Below, one piece after another: positions 1 to 9,234 of a stretch of 64,000 bases of DNA. The first letter of the stretch is position 1. Each line of letters begins with the position of its first letter. This DNA is from JAJPHW01 sp963799065. GTDB taxonomy: Bacteria; Acidobacteriota; Terriglobia; Terriglobales; Acidobacteriaceae. The notes under the pieces are model-generated. The model was not told where the DNA came from. It did not search any database and worked only from the letters and a program-made list of their open reading frames with translations. Made by a program: the position numbers and the translations under genes. Location: assembly GCA_963799065.1 (NCBI GenBank), contig CAWCVJ010000001.1, forward strand, positions 1,302,001 to 1,366,000. Reading direction: 5' to 3'.

Positions 1-2
1 GC

Positions 3-995
3 GCGGCGCAGGAAAATCAAATCATTACTTCCACCTTCGTGGTCGTATCCAAACAAGTCAAGCCCAAGAAGACGGGAGAGCCTTATCTGGCGCTGACTCT
101 CGGCGACCGTTCTGGCCAGATCGACGCCAAAATGTGGGATAACGTCGAGGAGGCGATCGACTCCTTTGAACAAGACGACTTCCTCAAAGTAAAAGGACTG
201 CTCAATAAGTACAAGAATCGCTTCCAGATTACGATTCACAAAGTCCGGCGCATGGGCGAATCTGAGGTCGACTATGCCGACTATCTTCCGAAAACCACCA
301 AGGATGTGGCCCAACTCTGGGCCGATCTAGGCGGTTTCGTGGCGTCCTTTCAGAATGCGCACCTTAAGGCGCTGGTCGAAGCCTTCATGTCCGACCCTAA
401 GATTGCCGAGGCCTATCGCAACGCCCCAGCCGCCAAGACGCTGCATCACGCGTTCATTGGCGGCCTTCTGGAACATGTGGTCTCGCTGTGCCGCTCCTGC
501 GATCTGATCTGCCAAAATTATTCTCAACTCAACCGCGATCTGTTGCTGACCGGCGCTTTTTTTCACGACATCGGTAAGATTCATGAATTAAGCTACAACC
601 GGTCGTTCTCCTATACGACTCGTGGACAACTGCTCGGGCACATGATTATTGAGCTCGAAATGCTCCAGGAGAAGCTTGCGTCTCTGCCCGATTTTCCCGA
701 GGAACTAAAGATTTTGATCGAGCACCTCATCATCAGCCATCATGGTCACTACGAGTTCGGCTCACCCAAGCTGCCCATGTTTCCGGAGGCTCTGGTCCTG
801 CATTATCTGGATGATCTCGATTCCAAGGTTGAGAGCATGCGCGCGCACTTCGAACGTGAGACGGGCACGTCCGGCAGTTGGACGGGGTACAATGCTTCGC
901 TGGGGCGGTCCCTGCTGAATACGGCCAAGTTCCTGGAACCGAAACAGGCCGCTGCCTCCGATGAGGCCAGCGACGACGCCACCCACGAGGACTAA
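3..995 (+). CDS. YhaM-like 3'-5' exoribonuclease / HD-domain hydrolase, 5'-truncated
   Basis: The reading frame is open to the left edge (from base 3), so the true start lies outside the window; the GTG at 39 is internal because the codons before it already fit the family's OB-fold. Seen: an N-terminal OB-fold nucleic-acid-binding segment (YLALTLGDRSGQIDAKMW), then an HD metal-dependent phosphohydrolase domain with LHHAFIGGLLEHV, FFHDIGK and a later ISHHGHYE. This order (OB-fold then HD) is that of the YhaM/CBF1 family, which degrades single-stranded RNA or DNA from the 3' end in the cytoplasm. The C-terminus is an acidic tail. It is followed by a lipoprotein gene after about 80 bp and need not be cotranscribed with it. 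The HD assignment is secure; substrate is inferred from the family. Confidence 0.85.
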   Translation, partial: AAQENQIITSTFVVVSKQVKPKKTGEPYLALTLGDRSGQIDAKMWDNVEEAIDSFEQDDFLKVKGLLNKYKNRFQITIHKVRRMGESEVDYADYLPKTTKDVAQLWADLGGFVASFQNAHLKALVEAFMSDPKIAEAYRNAPAAKTLHHAFIGGLLEHVVSLCRSCDLICQNYSQLNRDLLLTGAFFHDIGKIHELSYNRSFSYTTRGQLLGHMIIELEMLQEKLASLPDFPEELKILIEHLIISHHGHYEFGSPKLPMFPEALVLHYLDDLDSKVESMRAHFERETGTSGSWTGYNASLGRSLLNTAKFLEPKQAAASDEASDDATHED

Positions 996-1073
996 ACGCG
1001 CGGAGAGCTTAACTATTTCCAAGTTTATTTGGTTGCAACGCATTCCGATAAAACCACTGCAGAAGAGGAGACT

Positions 1074-1802
1074 ATGAAAGCCAGGCTGATGACCTTAGCA
1101 GTTACCTTGTTGCTGTCATGCGCGTTCTTGGGTTGCAATAAGAATACGTCCTCGGACAACACCACGCCTCCACCTGATACAACGGCGAGCTCCGCACCCA
1201 CGCCGCAGGACCAGAAAGCGGCCAGGCGCGAAGAGCGACGCGAAGAGCGAAAGGAAGCGAAGGCCGAGCAGCCTCCGCCACCCCCTCCGCCACTCGTGAT
1301 TCCCACGGGCACGACGCTTACAATTTCGCTGGGCAGCGCGGTAGGATCCAAAATAAGCCAGAACGGACAGAACTTTTCCGGAACTCTGGCGAATTCCGTT
1401 CAAGTGGACGGCGCAACCGCGATTCCAGCTGGCGCACCGGTATCGGGTGTCGTTGTTGACGCCAAACCACTGGGACGCTTCGCCGGCGGAGCCAGTCTCA
1501 CGCTCAAGTTAACTTCCGTCTCCATTAACGGAGTCGACACCGCCATCGAAACCTCGGCCGTTTCGCAAACCGAAAAAGGTAAAGGAAAGCGCACAGGAAT
1601 TATGGCCGGCGGCGGCGCAGGACTCGGCGCCATCGTCGGCGCCCTCGCGGGCGGCGGCAAAGGCGCTGCCATCGGCGCGTTAGCCGGTGCAGGCGCCGGC
1701 ACGGCGGGCGCGGCTTTCACCGGCAACAAAGAAATCGTGCTGCCCGCGGAGTCCGCGGTCAGCTTCAAGCTCGAACAGTCCATTACGGTTCAGCGACAAT
1801 AA
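1074..1802 (+). CDS. Putative lipoprotein with glycine-zipper region
   Basis: The ATG at 1074 is chosen over the upstream GTG at 1029 because it is preceded by GAAGAGGAG and begins a lipoprotein-type signal (MKARLM, a hydrophobic core, then LLSC or FLGC as possible lipidation cysteines 16 or 21). The mature part has a low-complexity stretch rich in Arg, Glu and Lys, a run of prolines, a beta-rich segment with repeated GTxL/GxxV patterns, and a Gly/Ala-rich 'glycine zipper' segment (GAGLGAIVGALAGG and GAAIGALAGAGAG) of the kind found in outer-membrane-associated proteins, ending in a short beta segment (VSFKLEQSITV). About 242 aa. Role unknown; envelope location is inferred. No partner gene is evident. 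Confidence 0.75.
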   Translation: MKARLMTLAVTLLLSCAFLGCNKNTSSDNTTPPPDTTASSAPTPQDQKAARREERREERKEAKAEQPPPPPPPLVIPTGTTLTISLGSAVGSKISQNGQNFSGTLANSVQVDGATAIPAGAPVSGVVVDAKPLGRFAGGASLTLKLTSVSINGVDTAIETSAVSQTEKGKGKRTGIMAGGGAGLGAIVGALAGGGKGAAIGALAGAGAGTAGAAFTGNKEIVLPAESAVSFKLEQSITVQRQ

Positions 1803-1830
1803 GAACTCATTTAGAATTGGCCCAGGCAGG

Positions 1831-1853
1831 TCCGGCGGATATCCTCCGCCGGA
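1831..1853. promoter_or_regulatory. Perfect hairpin in the leader of the Kbl/BioF gene
   Basis: TCCGGCGGA and TCCGCCGGA form a perfect 9-bp stem around a 5-nt loop (TATCC), lying 28 bp after the lipoprotein stop and 16 bp before the next ATG. There is no T-tract after it, so an intrinsic terminator is unlikely. It could stabilise the upstream message or act in the 5' leader of the downstream gene. Confidence 0.5.
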
Positions 1854-1869
1854 CTTGGGAGGTTCACTC

Positions 1870-3081
1870 ATGCCCGTCATCTCACGCACCGACCCATTAA
1901 GTTTTCTCTCCATCCAGCTCGATGAGCTGAAAGCCAAAGGCACACACTTCAAGCTGCGCGTGTTGGACGACGAACAGGCGGCCGTCTGCACTTTCGACGG
2001 CAAGAAAGTCGTCAATCTCGCGTCCAATAACTATCTTGGACTGACGACCCATCCTAAGCTGCGCGAGGCGGCTCTCGCGGCAACGAAGAAATATGGCGTC
2101 GGGTCAGGCGCCGTCCGAACCATCGCGGGCACCATGAAAATCCACATGGAGCTTGAAGAAAAAATCGCCCGCTTTAAGAATGTCGAAGCCTGCGTGGTGT
2201 TTCAGTCTGGATTTACAGCCAACGCAGGAGCTGTTTCCGCATTCCTTGGCAAGGAAGACTTCATCATTTCCGATGCTTTGAATCACGCCTCGATTATCGA
2301 TGGCGCTCGCCTCTCCAGGGCCAAAATCCTGGTCTACGAGCACAAGAATATCGCCCAAGCCGAAGAGAAGCTGGCCAGTGTCCAGCACGATCCCGGACGC
2401 AAGCTGCTCATCACCGACGGAGTATTCTCCATGGACGGCGACATCGGTCCTCTGCCGGCGCTCTGCGACCTAGCCGAGAAATACGGGGCGATTATGATGG
2501 TCGACGACGCTCATTCGTCCGGTGTGCTCGGACGCAATGGCCGCGGAACCGTCGATCACTTCGATCTGCACGGCCGCGTCGATATACAGGTCGGTACGCT
2601 CTCCAAAGCGATCGGCGCTCTCGGCGGATACGTCTGCGGATCGCGCGACCTTATCGACTTCCTGTATCACCGTGCCCGTCCTTTTCTATTCTCAACGTCG
2701 CATCCGCCGTCAGTCGCAGCCACTTGCATCGCCGCCTTCGACGTCCTCCAAGACGAACCCGAACGCATCGAACGCCTCTGGGAGAACACCCGATTCTGGA
2801 AGAAAGAACTGGCGCTTCTCGGTTTCAACATCGGCGGCCAGAACACGCCAGCCAGCGAGACCCCCATTACGCCCATCATTATCGGCGACGGCCGCCTGAC
2901 CATGGATTTCTCCCGCGCGCTCTTCGACCAAGGTGTGCTGGGCACGGGCATCGCTTTCCCCACCGTTCCCGAGGGAAAAGCTAGAATCCGCACCATCATG
3001 ACCGCAACTCACACCCGTGAACAACTCGATGAGGCCCTCGAAACGTTAAAGCGAGTCGGCAGAAAGATGGGGATACTGTAA
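1870..3081 (+). CDS. Alpha-oxoamine synthase: glycine C-acetyltransferase (Kbl) or BioF-like
   Basis: A PLP-dependent class II aminotransferase-fold enzyme of 403 aa. Such enzymes condense an amino acid with an acyl-CoA (glycine plus acetyl-CoA in threonine breakdown for Kbl; alanine plus pimeloyl-ACP/CoA in biotin synthesis for BioF). Visible: the N-terminal ASNNYLGL motif (51-58), GSGAVRTIAGT (78-88), the VDDAHSSG motif (211-218) that holds the cofactor, and the Schiff-base lysine in GTLSKAIGALGG (K246). The ATG at 1870 has GGGAGG upstream; a much longer open frame reaching back into the lipoprotein gene is not used. No bio or tdh gene lies beside it, so substrate is open; GTMKIHMELE is closer to Kbl. 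Its 3' end overlaps the convergent Ig-repeat gene by 36 bp. Confidence 0.88.
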   Translation: MPVISRTDPLSFLSIQLDELKAKGTHFKLRVLDDEQAAVCTFDGKKVVNLASNNYLGLTTHPKLREAALAATKKYGVGSGAVRTIAGTMKIHMELEEKIARFKNVEACVVFQSGFTANAGAVSAFLGKEDFIISDALNHASIIDGARLSRAKILVYEHKNIAQAEEKLASVQHDPGRKLLITDGVFSMDGDIGPLPALCDLAEKYGAIMMVDDAHSSGVLGRNGRGTVDHFDLHGRVDIQVGTLSKAIGALGGYVCGSRDLIDFLYHRARPFLFSTSHPPSVAATCIAAFDVLQDEPERIERLWENTRFWKKELALLGFNIGGQNTPASETPITPIIIGDGRLTMDFSRALFDQGVLGTGIAFPTVPEGKARIRTIMTATHTREQLDEALETLKRVGRKMGIL

Positions 3082-4041
3082 CTCCGTCGTGGTCGTAGAA
3101 GAGGTGCTCGTTACCGTCAACGTGACGGTAACGGATTGCGCCGCCGTGCTGCCCCCATTCGTGCCTGGCGTGCCCGTCGCAGTGACCGTGAATGTCTGCG
3201 TCCCCAGCGGAGTCGTTGTCGTGCTCGAACTGCCTCCACAAGCGGTCCATCCACAGATCAGCACTGCGGCAAGCAAGCTTCGCAACGCTGCTGAATGCCG
3301 CTTCTTACCGCCGATACAAATGAATCCGAATATGCCGGATCCAAGCACCCCTGCCCAGACCGGCGACCAGCGATTTCCCCCGGGCCGGCACGGCGAGAAT
3401 AAGGACGTAGCAGTTGTGGTGTTCACCGTGAGGGTCGCCGTCGCCTCATCGCCGGAAGAATTCGGCGTGACCGTGGTCGGATTGAAACTGCACGACGTGT
3501 TCGTCGGCAGATTGCTGCACGCGAAACTGACCGTTCCGTTATAGCCATCGATCGGAGAGATCATCACTGTAAAACTAGCCGGATTGCCCGCCTCTACGGT
3601 CGCCGAGTACTCGTTCAGACTAAACGTATAACTCGACGTCGGGGCGGGTGCTACCACCTCGCTGTAAGGCGCGGACGTGGCCGCTGAATTCTGCGCGTCC
3701 CCGCTATATTGCGCCGTGACGCTATAAGTTCCATTCGTCAGATTGTAGGTGGTCAAGATTGCTTGACTGGCGTTGCTGCCGCTAATCGGGCTCAATGTCA
3801 CCGGAGCCGGCGACAGGGAAGTGATTCCATTGTTTAAGAAGGTGATCGTTCCCGTGGGCGCAAGTCCCATCGGATTCGCATTTGTGACCTTCACCACAAA
3901 CGTGATGGCTTGGCCGGCAATGCCGGGATTGATCGACGAGGTGAGATAAAAAGTCGGAGCGGCCTGGAACCCAAACGCCCCCGGACTCAAGCATAAAAAC
4001 AATCCGGCCACCGCCAGCCCGGCCCTGCGCAACTTATTCAT
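3046..4041 (-). CDS. Exported Ig-like repeat protein
   Basis: 331 aa with a clear signal peptide (hydrophobic AGLAVAGLFLCLSPGAFG). Residues about 29-130 form a bacterial Ig-like domain repeat (TGTITFLNNG, NGTYSVTAQYSGD) of the Big_3 type common in Acidobacteriota. A second beta-sandwich unit follows (YSATVEAGNPASFTVMISP, TSCSFNPTTVTPNSSGDEA), then a hydrophobic segment with GIFGFICIGGKKRHSAALRS, a Ser/Thr-rich linker and a last beta segment. The Thr/Ser-rich C-terminus is encoded over the 3' end of the PLP enzyme gene on the other strand (overlap 3046-3081). Likely a cell-surface or secreted structural or adhesive protein; function is not known. Confidence 0.75.
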   Translation of the reverse strand: MNKLRRAGLAVAGLFLCLSPGAFGFQAAPTFYLTSSINPGIAGQAITFVVKVTNANPMGLAPTGTITFLNNGITSLSPAPVTLSPISGSNASQAILTTYNLTNGTYSVTAQYSGDAQNSAATSAPYSEVVAPAPTSSYTFSLNEYSATVEAGNPASFTVMISPIDGYNGTVSFACSNLPTNTSCSFNPTTVTPNSSGDEATATLTVNTTTATSLFSPCRPGGNRWSPVWAGVLGSGIFGFICIGGKKRHSAALRSLLAAVLICGWTACGGSSSTTTTPLGTQTFTVTATGTPGTNGGSTAAQSVTVTLTVTSTSSTTTTELQYPHLSADSL

Positions 4042-4092
4042 TAGAGTGACTAGATTCTAAATGCATGGGGCGAAAGCGCTCAACCAAGCCAC

Positions 4093-5721
4093 CTAGGCGT
4101 GCACCGTCTGATACTCCTCGTAAACGCCCTTGAAGTCCGTGATGGTGTGGTCGCTCTCAAAGTGCCAGATGCGCGTTGCCACTTCGTCGATCAAGTCATG
4201 ATCGTGCGAAACCAGCAACACGGTTCCGGGATATTTCTGCAGCGCAATGTTCAGCGCGTTGATTGATTCCAGATCGAGATGGTTCGTCGGCTCGTCCAGC
4301 ACCAGCACGTTCGGCTTCTGCAGCATTAGCTTGCAAAACAGCAGCCGCGCCACTTCGCCACCGGATAGCACGTTCGTCGATTTTGTCGCTTCATCCCGCT
4401 GAAACAGCATCATCCCCAGCAATCCCCGGATTTCTTCATTGGACGCCGACGGCTCCCACTGATGCAGCCAATCCAGCAACGTAGACCCTGTCTCGACCAG
4501 CGTACGATGATCCTGCGCGAAATATCCCACCATCGCCTCGTGCCCCCACGTCACCTTGCCGCTGTCGATGAACGAACCGTCATACCCGCTGGTCTTGCGC
4601 AACTCCGCCTCCGGGGTGCTCGGCGAATTCGCCAGAATCGCATTCACCAGCGTCGTCTTGCCCATGCCGTTGCGTCCCATCAAAGCAATCTTCTCGCCGC
4701 GAATCACGCTCGCGGTGAATCCCTTGATCACTTCCTTGTCGTCGTAAGCCTTCTCAACTTTTTCCAGCTCAAGAATATGCTTGCCCGACGGCCGCTTCAG
4801 CTCAAACTTTATAAAAGGACGCGCAATGTTCGACCTCGCCAGCTCCGTCACCTGTAACCGCTCCACTTCCTTGCGCCGCGACTGCACCTGGCTGGAACGC
4901 GTACCGGCGGCGAACCGCGCAATGAATTCATTCAACTGAGCAATTTTCTTTTCGCGCTGCGCGTTCTGCCCTTCGATCTGCGACCGTACTTGAGTCTTCG
5001 CCATCACCATGTCGTCATACGTGCCCGTATAAGTGATGATGGTTTCGTAATCGATGTCCGCTATGTGGGTGCAAATGCTGTTCAGAAAATGTCGATCGTG
5101 CGAAATCGTTATCAGCACGCCGTCATAATTGTTCAGAAACCCTTGCAGCCAGTGAATCGAATCCAAGTCGAGGTTGTTGGTCGGTTCGTCCAACAGCAGC
5201 GCTTGCGGATGCCCAAATAATGCCTGCGCTAACAGCACACGCACTTTCTGTCCTCCCTGCAACTCGCTCATGGTGCGCTGCTGCACATCTTCGGGGATAT
5301 CCAGCCCTTGCAGCAAAATCGCGGCCTCGCTCTCCGCTGTATATCCATCCTCTTCGCCAACAATGCCTTCGAGTTCGCCCAACTTCATGCCATCTTCGTC
5401 GGTCATCTCCGGCTTTTCGTAGATGGCGTCGCGCTCCTGCAAGGCTTCCCACAAGCGCTTGTTACCCATGATGACCGTATCGATCGCTTTGAACGCGTCG
5501 AAGGCAAACTGATCCTGACTCAACACGCCCAGCTTGCGGGGACGCACCACGGTTCCTTTTTGCGGTTCCATCTCGCCGCTCAACAGCTTCATGAACGTAG
5601 ACTTACCCGCGCCATTAGGCCCGGTCAGGCCGTACCGCTTACCCGGCGTGAACGCCGTGGACACTTCGTCAAACAAAACCTTCGCGCCGTAGCGCATGGA
5701 AACATTACTGACAGAGAGCAT
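4093..5721 (-). CDS. ybiT: ABC-F family ATPase, YbiT-like
   Basis: 542 aa with two ABC ATPase domains and no membrane segment, the ABC-F layout of ribosome-associated translation factors. Domain 1: Walker A GPNGAGKST, signature LQGGQKVRVLLAQ, Walker B LLLDEPTNNLD. Between the domains is a charged helical linker (about 240-300, with VQSRRKEVERLQV). Domain 2: Walker A GRNGMGKTT, signature LSGGEVARLLF, Walker B VLVLDEPTNHLD. The LSGGEVARLLF form and the length match E. coli YbiT better than EttA or Uup. The first signature (LQGG instead of LSGG) is a mild deviation. Monocistronic; the 166-bp gap to rluB, which lies on the same strand, holds its probable promoter. Confidence 0.9.
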   Translation of the reverse strand: MLSVSNVSMRYGAKVLFDEVSTAFTPGKRYGLTGPNGAGKSTFMKLLSGEMEPQKGTVVRPRKLGVLSQDQFAFDAFKAIDTVIMGNKRLWEALQERDAIYEKPEMTDEDGMKLGELEGIVGEEDGYTAESEAAILLQGLDIPEDVQQRTMSELQGGQKVRVLLAQALFGHPQALLLDEPTNNLDLDSIHWLQGFLNNYDGVLITISHDRHFLNSICTHIADIDYETIITYTGTYDDMVMAKTQVRSQIEGQNAQREKKIAQLNEFIARFAAGTRSSQVQSRRKEVERLQVTELARSNIARPFIKFELKRPSGKHILELEKVEKAYDDKEVIKGFTASVIRGEKIALMGRNGMGKTTLVNAILANSPSTPEAELRKTSGYDGSFIDSGKVTWGHEAMVGYFAQDHRTLVETGSTLLDWLHQWEPSASNEEIRGLLGMMLFQRDEATKSTNVLSGGEVARLLFCKLMLQKPNVLVLDEPTNHLDLESINALNIALQKYPGTVLLVSHDHDLIDEVATRIWHFESDHTITDFKGVYEEYQTVHA

Positions 5722-5887
5722 TTAATTTGTGGGCACGACGGGGTGCGAGGGAAATTCCGCCAAAAACGGGACGCAGCCGGAAGTACTAGAATACCACGCG
5801 AGACTGCGTTCTTTGAACCTGCATCGAGTCTCGCGCTGGTATACTTTCGCGAACGCCCCGCACATCTCAACCGGGGGCGCAGGCGTT

Positions 5888-6616
5888 CTACCGCGCCGAT
5901 CCCTTCAACTTCGTCACTTCCTGCGCCGTGAGCTTGCGGAATTTCCCGGGATGGACATCAAGTTCGAGCGGGCCGTAACGGACTCGCTTGATCTTTTCCA
6001 CATGGTGTCCTACTTCTTCGAACATTTTGCGGATTTGCCGGTTTCTGCCCTCGGTGAGAGTGACTTCATACCAGGGATTGTTTGCCTCGCGAATGATTTT
6101 TATTTTTGCGGGGGCCGTGCGTACGCGGCCGCGATCGCTGGGAATGGATAGTCCTTCGCGCAGTTTCTCGAGCGAATGTTCGGCCGGCTTGCCGGCGACT
6201 TTTACCATGTACGTCTTGGGCACATGGGACGCGGCCTTCATCATCTTGTTGGCGAACTCGCCGTCGTTGGTGAGCAGTAATAGGCCTTCGCTGGCGTAGT
6301 CGAGGCGCCCGACGGGATACACGCGGGCTTTAAGGCCATGAAGCAAATCCATCACCGTGGGCCGGCCCTCGGGATCTTTCAGGGTCGTGACGTAGCCTTT
6401 CGGCTTGTTCATCAGGATATAAATCGGGCGCTCCGCGCCATGAAGCAGCTTGCCGTTCACCCGGATATGATCTTTTTCCGGATCGGCCTTGCTGCCGAGT
6501 TCTGTGACGGTCTGTCCGTTGACGGAGACGAGGCCGCCAGTAATGAGCTGCTCGGACTTGCGGCGAGAGGCGACTCCGGCGGCGGAAATGATTTTTTGCA
6601 GACGCTCAGCGGGCAT
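5888..6616 (-). CDS. rluB: 23S rRNA pseudouridine synthase, RluB family
   Basis: 242 aa. N-terminal S4 RNA-binding domain (RLQKIISAAGVASRRKSEQLI, 5-25), then the RsuA/RluB/E/F catalytic domain with the active-site aspartate in VGRLDYASEGLLLLTNDG (D106) and the C-terminal RNRQIRKMFEEVGHHV motif. These enzymes isomerise uridine in rRNA; the RluB assignment (helix 89-90 region of 23S rRNA) rests on overall similarity and on the scpA-scpB-rluB order, which is conserved in many bacteria. It follows scpB by 11 bp on the same strand and is most likely the last gene of a trpS/scp operon. Confidence 0.9.
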   Translation of the reverse strand: MPAERLQKIISAAGVASRRKSEQLITGGLVSVNGQTVTELGSKADPEKDHIRVNGKLLHGAERPIYILMNKPKGYVTTLKDPEGRPTVMDLLHGLKARVYPVGRLDYASEGLLLLTNDGEFANKMMKAASHVPKTYMVKVAGKPAEHSLEKLREGLSIPSDRGRVRTAPAKIKIIREANNPWYEVTLTEGRNRQIRKMFEEVGHHVEKIKRVRYGPLELDVHPGKFRKLTAQEVTKLKGSAR

Positions 6617-6627
6617 GATGGGCGCGC

Positions 6628-7314
6628 TTACGCGCGTTCGCTTTCCGCAGGATGCAGCTCTTCGGATACGGCAGACGCTTCTTCGGTGGCATGTTCTTCG
6701 CGCGAAGTATCGGGCACTCCGGTAGCATCTGCCACTCCGCCTTCGACAGGCAGCAGGTCGCTTTGGAAGGATTCCGACACAAGCTTTTCGAACTCTTCCA
6801 TGCTGGGCAGTTCGTTCAAATCGCGCAGGCCAAACCGCAGCAGGAATTCTTTCGTCGTCTTATAAAGGATGGGACGTCCGATGACCTGTTTGCGTCCGCC
6901 CGTAGTGATGAGCTTGCGATCGAGAAGAGTGGCGATCACTCCGCCAGAATCGACGCCGCGGATTTCACTGATTTCCGGAACCGTTACCGGCTGCTTGTAA
7001 GCGATAACGGCCAGCGTCTCAAGCGCAGGCAAAGATAAGCGAATCGGCGGTTTGAGACTTTTGGCGAAGCTGCGCACAAGGTCATGCTGCTCCGGTTTCG
7101 TGGACATGCGGTAGCCGCCTGCAACTTGGCGAATTTCGATGCCATGATCGGCGGAGGCATAGTCGGCGACAAGTTCTTCAAGCGCCGCGCGGACGCGCGA
7201 TTTCTCCTCTCCGTCAGGGGCGTCGGCGGCGCGAGTGAGCGCTGTGATTTGGTCCAGCGTGATGGGCGTTTCCGCCGCGTAAACGATGGCTTCGATTTGT
7301 GCCTTCAGGCTCAT
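6628..7314 (-). CDS. scpB: Segregation and condensation protein B
   Basis: 228 aa. The paired winged-helix architecture of ScpB is recognisable: LKAQIEAIVYAAETPITLDQI at the N-terminus, the central LSLPALETLAVIAYKQPVT block, and EISEIRGVDSGGVIATLLDRKLI with GRPILYKTT. ScpB binds ScpA as a dimer in the SMC-ScpAB condensin that organises and segregates the chromosome. It lies 10 bp downstream of scpA. The C-terminal 40 or so residues are an acidic low-complexity tail beyond the usual core. Confidence 0.94.
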   Translation of the reverse strand: MSLKAQIEAIVYAAETPITLDQITALTRAADAPDGEEKSRVRAALEELVADYASADHGIEIRQVAGGYRMSTKPEQHDLVRSFAKSLKPPIRLSLPALETLAVIAYKQPVTVPEISEIRGVDSGGVIATLLDRKLITTGGRKQVIGRPILYKTTKEFLLRFGLRDLNELPSMEEFEKLVSESFQSDLLPVEGGVADATGVPDTSREEHATEEASAVSEELHPAESERA

Positions 7315-7324
7315 GCGTTGTTAT

Positions 7325-8179
7325 TTAGCGCCAGTCGTCCATCACCGCCACGCGCTCTTCCAGCAGCGCGTCGAAACCGGTGTGTTTGCGAACCAGGATT
7401 TCACCGAACATTTTTTCCTGGCGCAATTGGATTGCCTGCAAACGAACCAATTCGAGCAGCGCAAGAAACATACAGACCAACGCTGGACGGGATTCGATAT
7501 TCCGCAGCATCTGCTTCAGTCGCACCGGGCGATCTTCCAGCGCCAGACGCCGTCGCAAAAACTGAATCATCTGTCCGACGGTAACGCTCTCTTCCTCGAC
7601 TTCGAGCATCGGTCGCGAACGGGCACGGTCGAGAATCTGGCGAAAGGTTTTCACCAGGTCGATGACGTCGGCGGCCATTTCAGCTTCGGCGCCTTCGTCA
7701 TCGACAAATTCCTTGAGAGCGGAATTGGTCAGCACGGCGTCTTCAATCTGCTGTTTCTGAAACAACATTTGCGCCGCCGACTTATACTTCTCGTGCTCGA
7801 TCAGCCGGTTGACCAGTTCCGTCCGTGGATCTTCCGCCGTTTCGGCGGTGGCCAGCGGATCGCGCGGCAGCAGCATCTTCGACTTGATGTGTATCAGAAC
7901 CGCCGCCATGTAGATGAACTCGGCGGCGACGTTCACGTCCAACTCTTTCAGTTTCTCCACATACGTCAGATATTGCTTGGTGATGAGCGCGATCGGAATG
8001 TCGTAAATGTCGATGTCCTGCTTGCGAATGAGATCGAGCAGCAGGTCCAAAGGCCCCTCGTAGACATCGCTGACGGAGACTGAAAAAGGAAAGTCGTTCT
8101 CCTCACGCTTGATGCTAATGACGTTGCTTATGGCTGGAGTTGGCTCAATTGCATCGCCGAGTTTTAGTTCGCTTGCCAT
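7325..8179 (-). CDS. scpA: Segregation and condensation protein A (kleisin)
   Basis: 284 aa. Recognised from VYEGPLDLLLDLIRKQDIDIYDIPI, the kleisin N-terminal helix that contacts the SMC neck, followed by YLTYVEKLKELDVNVAAEF, YMAAVLIHIKSKMLLPR and a C-terminal winged-helix segment that binds the SMC head. A 38-residue N-terminal extension precedes the usual start of the domain. ScpA bridges the SMC heads and recruits ScpB, encoded directly downstream. The gap to trpS upstream is 14 bp, so transcription probably enters from trpS. The smc gene is not in the window. Confidence 0.94.
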   Translation of the reverse strand: MASELKLGDAIEPTPAISNVISIKREENDFPFSVSVSDVYEGPLDLLLDLIRKQDIDIYDIPIALITKQYLTYVEKLKELDVNVAAEFIYMAAVLIHIKSKMLLPRDPLATAETAEDPRTELVNRLIEHEKYKSAAQMLFQKQQIEDAVLTNSALKEFVDDEGAEAEMAADVIDLVKTFRQILDRARSRPMLEVEEESVTVGQMIQFLRRRLALEDRPVRLKQMLRNIESRPALVCMFLALLELVRLQAIQLRQEKMFGEILVRKHTGFDALLEERVAVMDDWR

Positions 8180-8193
8180 AAATCCAACTGCGT

Positions 8194-9234
8194 TTACGTC
8201 GCGGGTTTCTCGAACTCCAGCGACATCTTCATCGCTGCACGCACTTCCCGCATAGTCGCATCGGCCACTTCGCGGGCTTTCGCCGAACCTGTCTCAAGGA
8301 TATCCCAAGCCAACCGTGGATTGCTCTCATATTGTTTGCGTCGCTCCTGCATCGGGTTCAGGATTTGGACGAGAGCGTCGGCAGCCCAGCCTTTGCACTC
8401 GATGCATCCGATGCCAGCCGAACGGCAGCCGACGTTCACTTTCTCCATCGTCTCTGCGGTGCTGAAAATCTTATGCAGGTCGCCCACCGGGCAGACATCC
8501 GGATTGCCGGGATCGCTGCGCCGCACGCGGGCAGGATCGGTCACCATCGTCTTGAGCTTCTGGCGAACCACCGCCTCTGGGTCGGTGAGCAGGATCGTGT
8601 TCCCGTAGGATTTCGACATTTTGCGTCCATCGGTGCCGGGCAGCTTGGGGGTTTGGGTCAGGAGTGGCTGCGGCTCGGGAAGCACTGGCTTGTCGTTGGC
8701 CGAATAAATTCCGTTGAAGCGGCGCGCAATCTCGCGGGTCAATTCGACGTGGGGAACCTGATCCTCACCGACGGGAACGAAATCGCCCTTGTATATAAGG
8801 ATGTCCGCCGACTGCAAAACGGGATATCCCAGAAAGCCGTAAGTGCTCAAATCCTTCTCGGCGATATTTTCGCGCTGCTCTTTGTAGGTCGGAACACGCT
8901 CCAACCAGCCCAGCGGAGTGATCATGGAGAGCAGTAAATGCAATTCAGCATGTTGCGGCACATGCGACTGGATGAACATGGTGCAGCGAGCGGGATCAAG
9001 TCCGGCAGCCAACCAGTCCATCAGCACGTCGAGCGAATTTTGTTTCACGCGCGAAGTGTCGGCATAGTCCGTCGTGAGCGCGTGCCAGTCGGCGACGAAG
9101 AAGTAGCACTCGTAAGTTTCCTGCATCGCGACCCAGTTCTTGAGTGCGCCAACGTAATTGCCGAGATGCAGTTTTCCGGTCGAGCGCATGCCGCTGAGAA
9201 CGCGCTTGCGAGGTGATGTAGGAGTAGAGGTCAT
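8194..9234 (-). CDS. trpS: Tryptophanyl-tRNA synthetase
   Basis: 346 aa class I aminoacyl-tRNA synthetase. The HIGH-type motif is in SGMRSTGKLHLGNYVGALKNW (HLGN, 23-26) and the KMSKS motif in GRKMSKSYGNTILL. The enzyme charges tRNA-Trp with tryptophan in the cytoplasm. Its start codon overlaps the stop of the M50 protease gene by 4 bp, indicating translational coupling, and scpA follows 14 bp later. The trpS-scpA-scpB order is common in Firmicutes and Acidobacteriota. Confidence 0.96.
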   Translation of the reverse strand: MTSTPTSPRKRVLSGMRSTGKLHLGNYVGALKNWVAMQETYECYFFVADWHALTTDYADTSRVKQNSLDVLMDWLAAGLDPARCTMFIQSHVPQHAELHLLLSMITPLGWLERVPTYKEQRENIAEKDLSTYGFLGYPVLQSADILIYKGDFVPVGEDQVPHVELTREIARRFNGIYSANDKPVLPEPQPLLTQTPKLPGTDGRKMSKSYGNTILLTDPEAVVRQKLKTMVTDPARVRRSDPGNPDVCPVGDLHKIFSTAETMEKVNVGCRSAGIGCIECKGWAADALVQILNPMQERRKQYESNPRLAWDILETGSAKAREVADATMREVRAAMKMSLEFEKPAT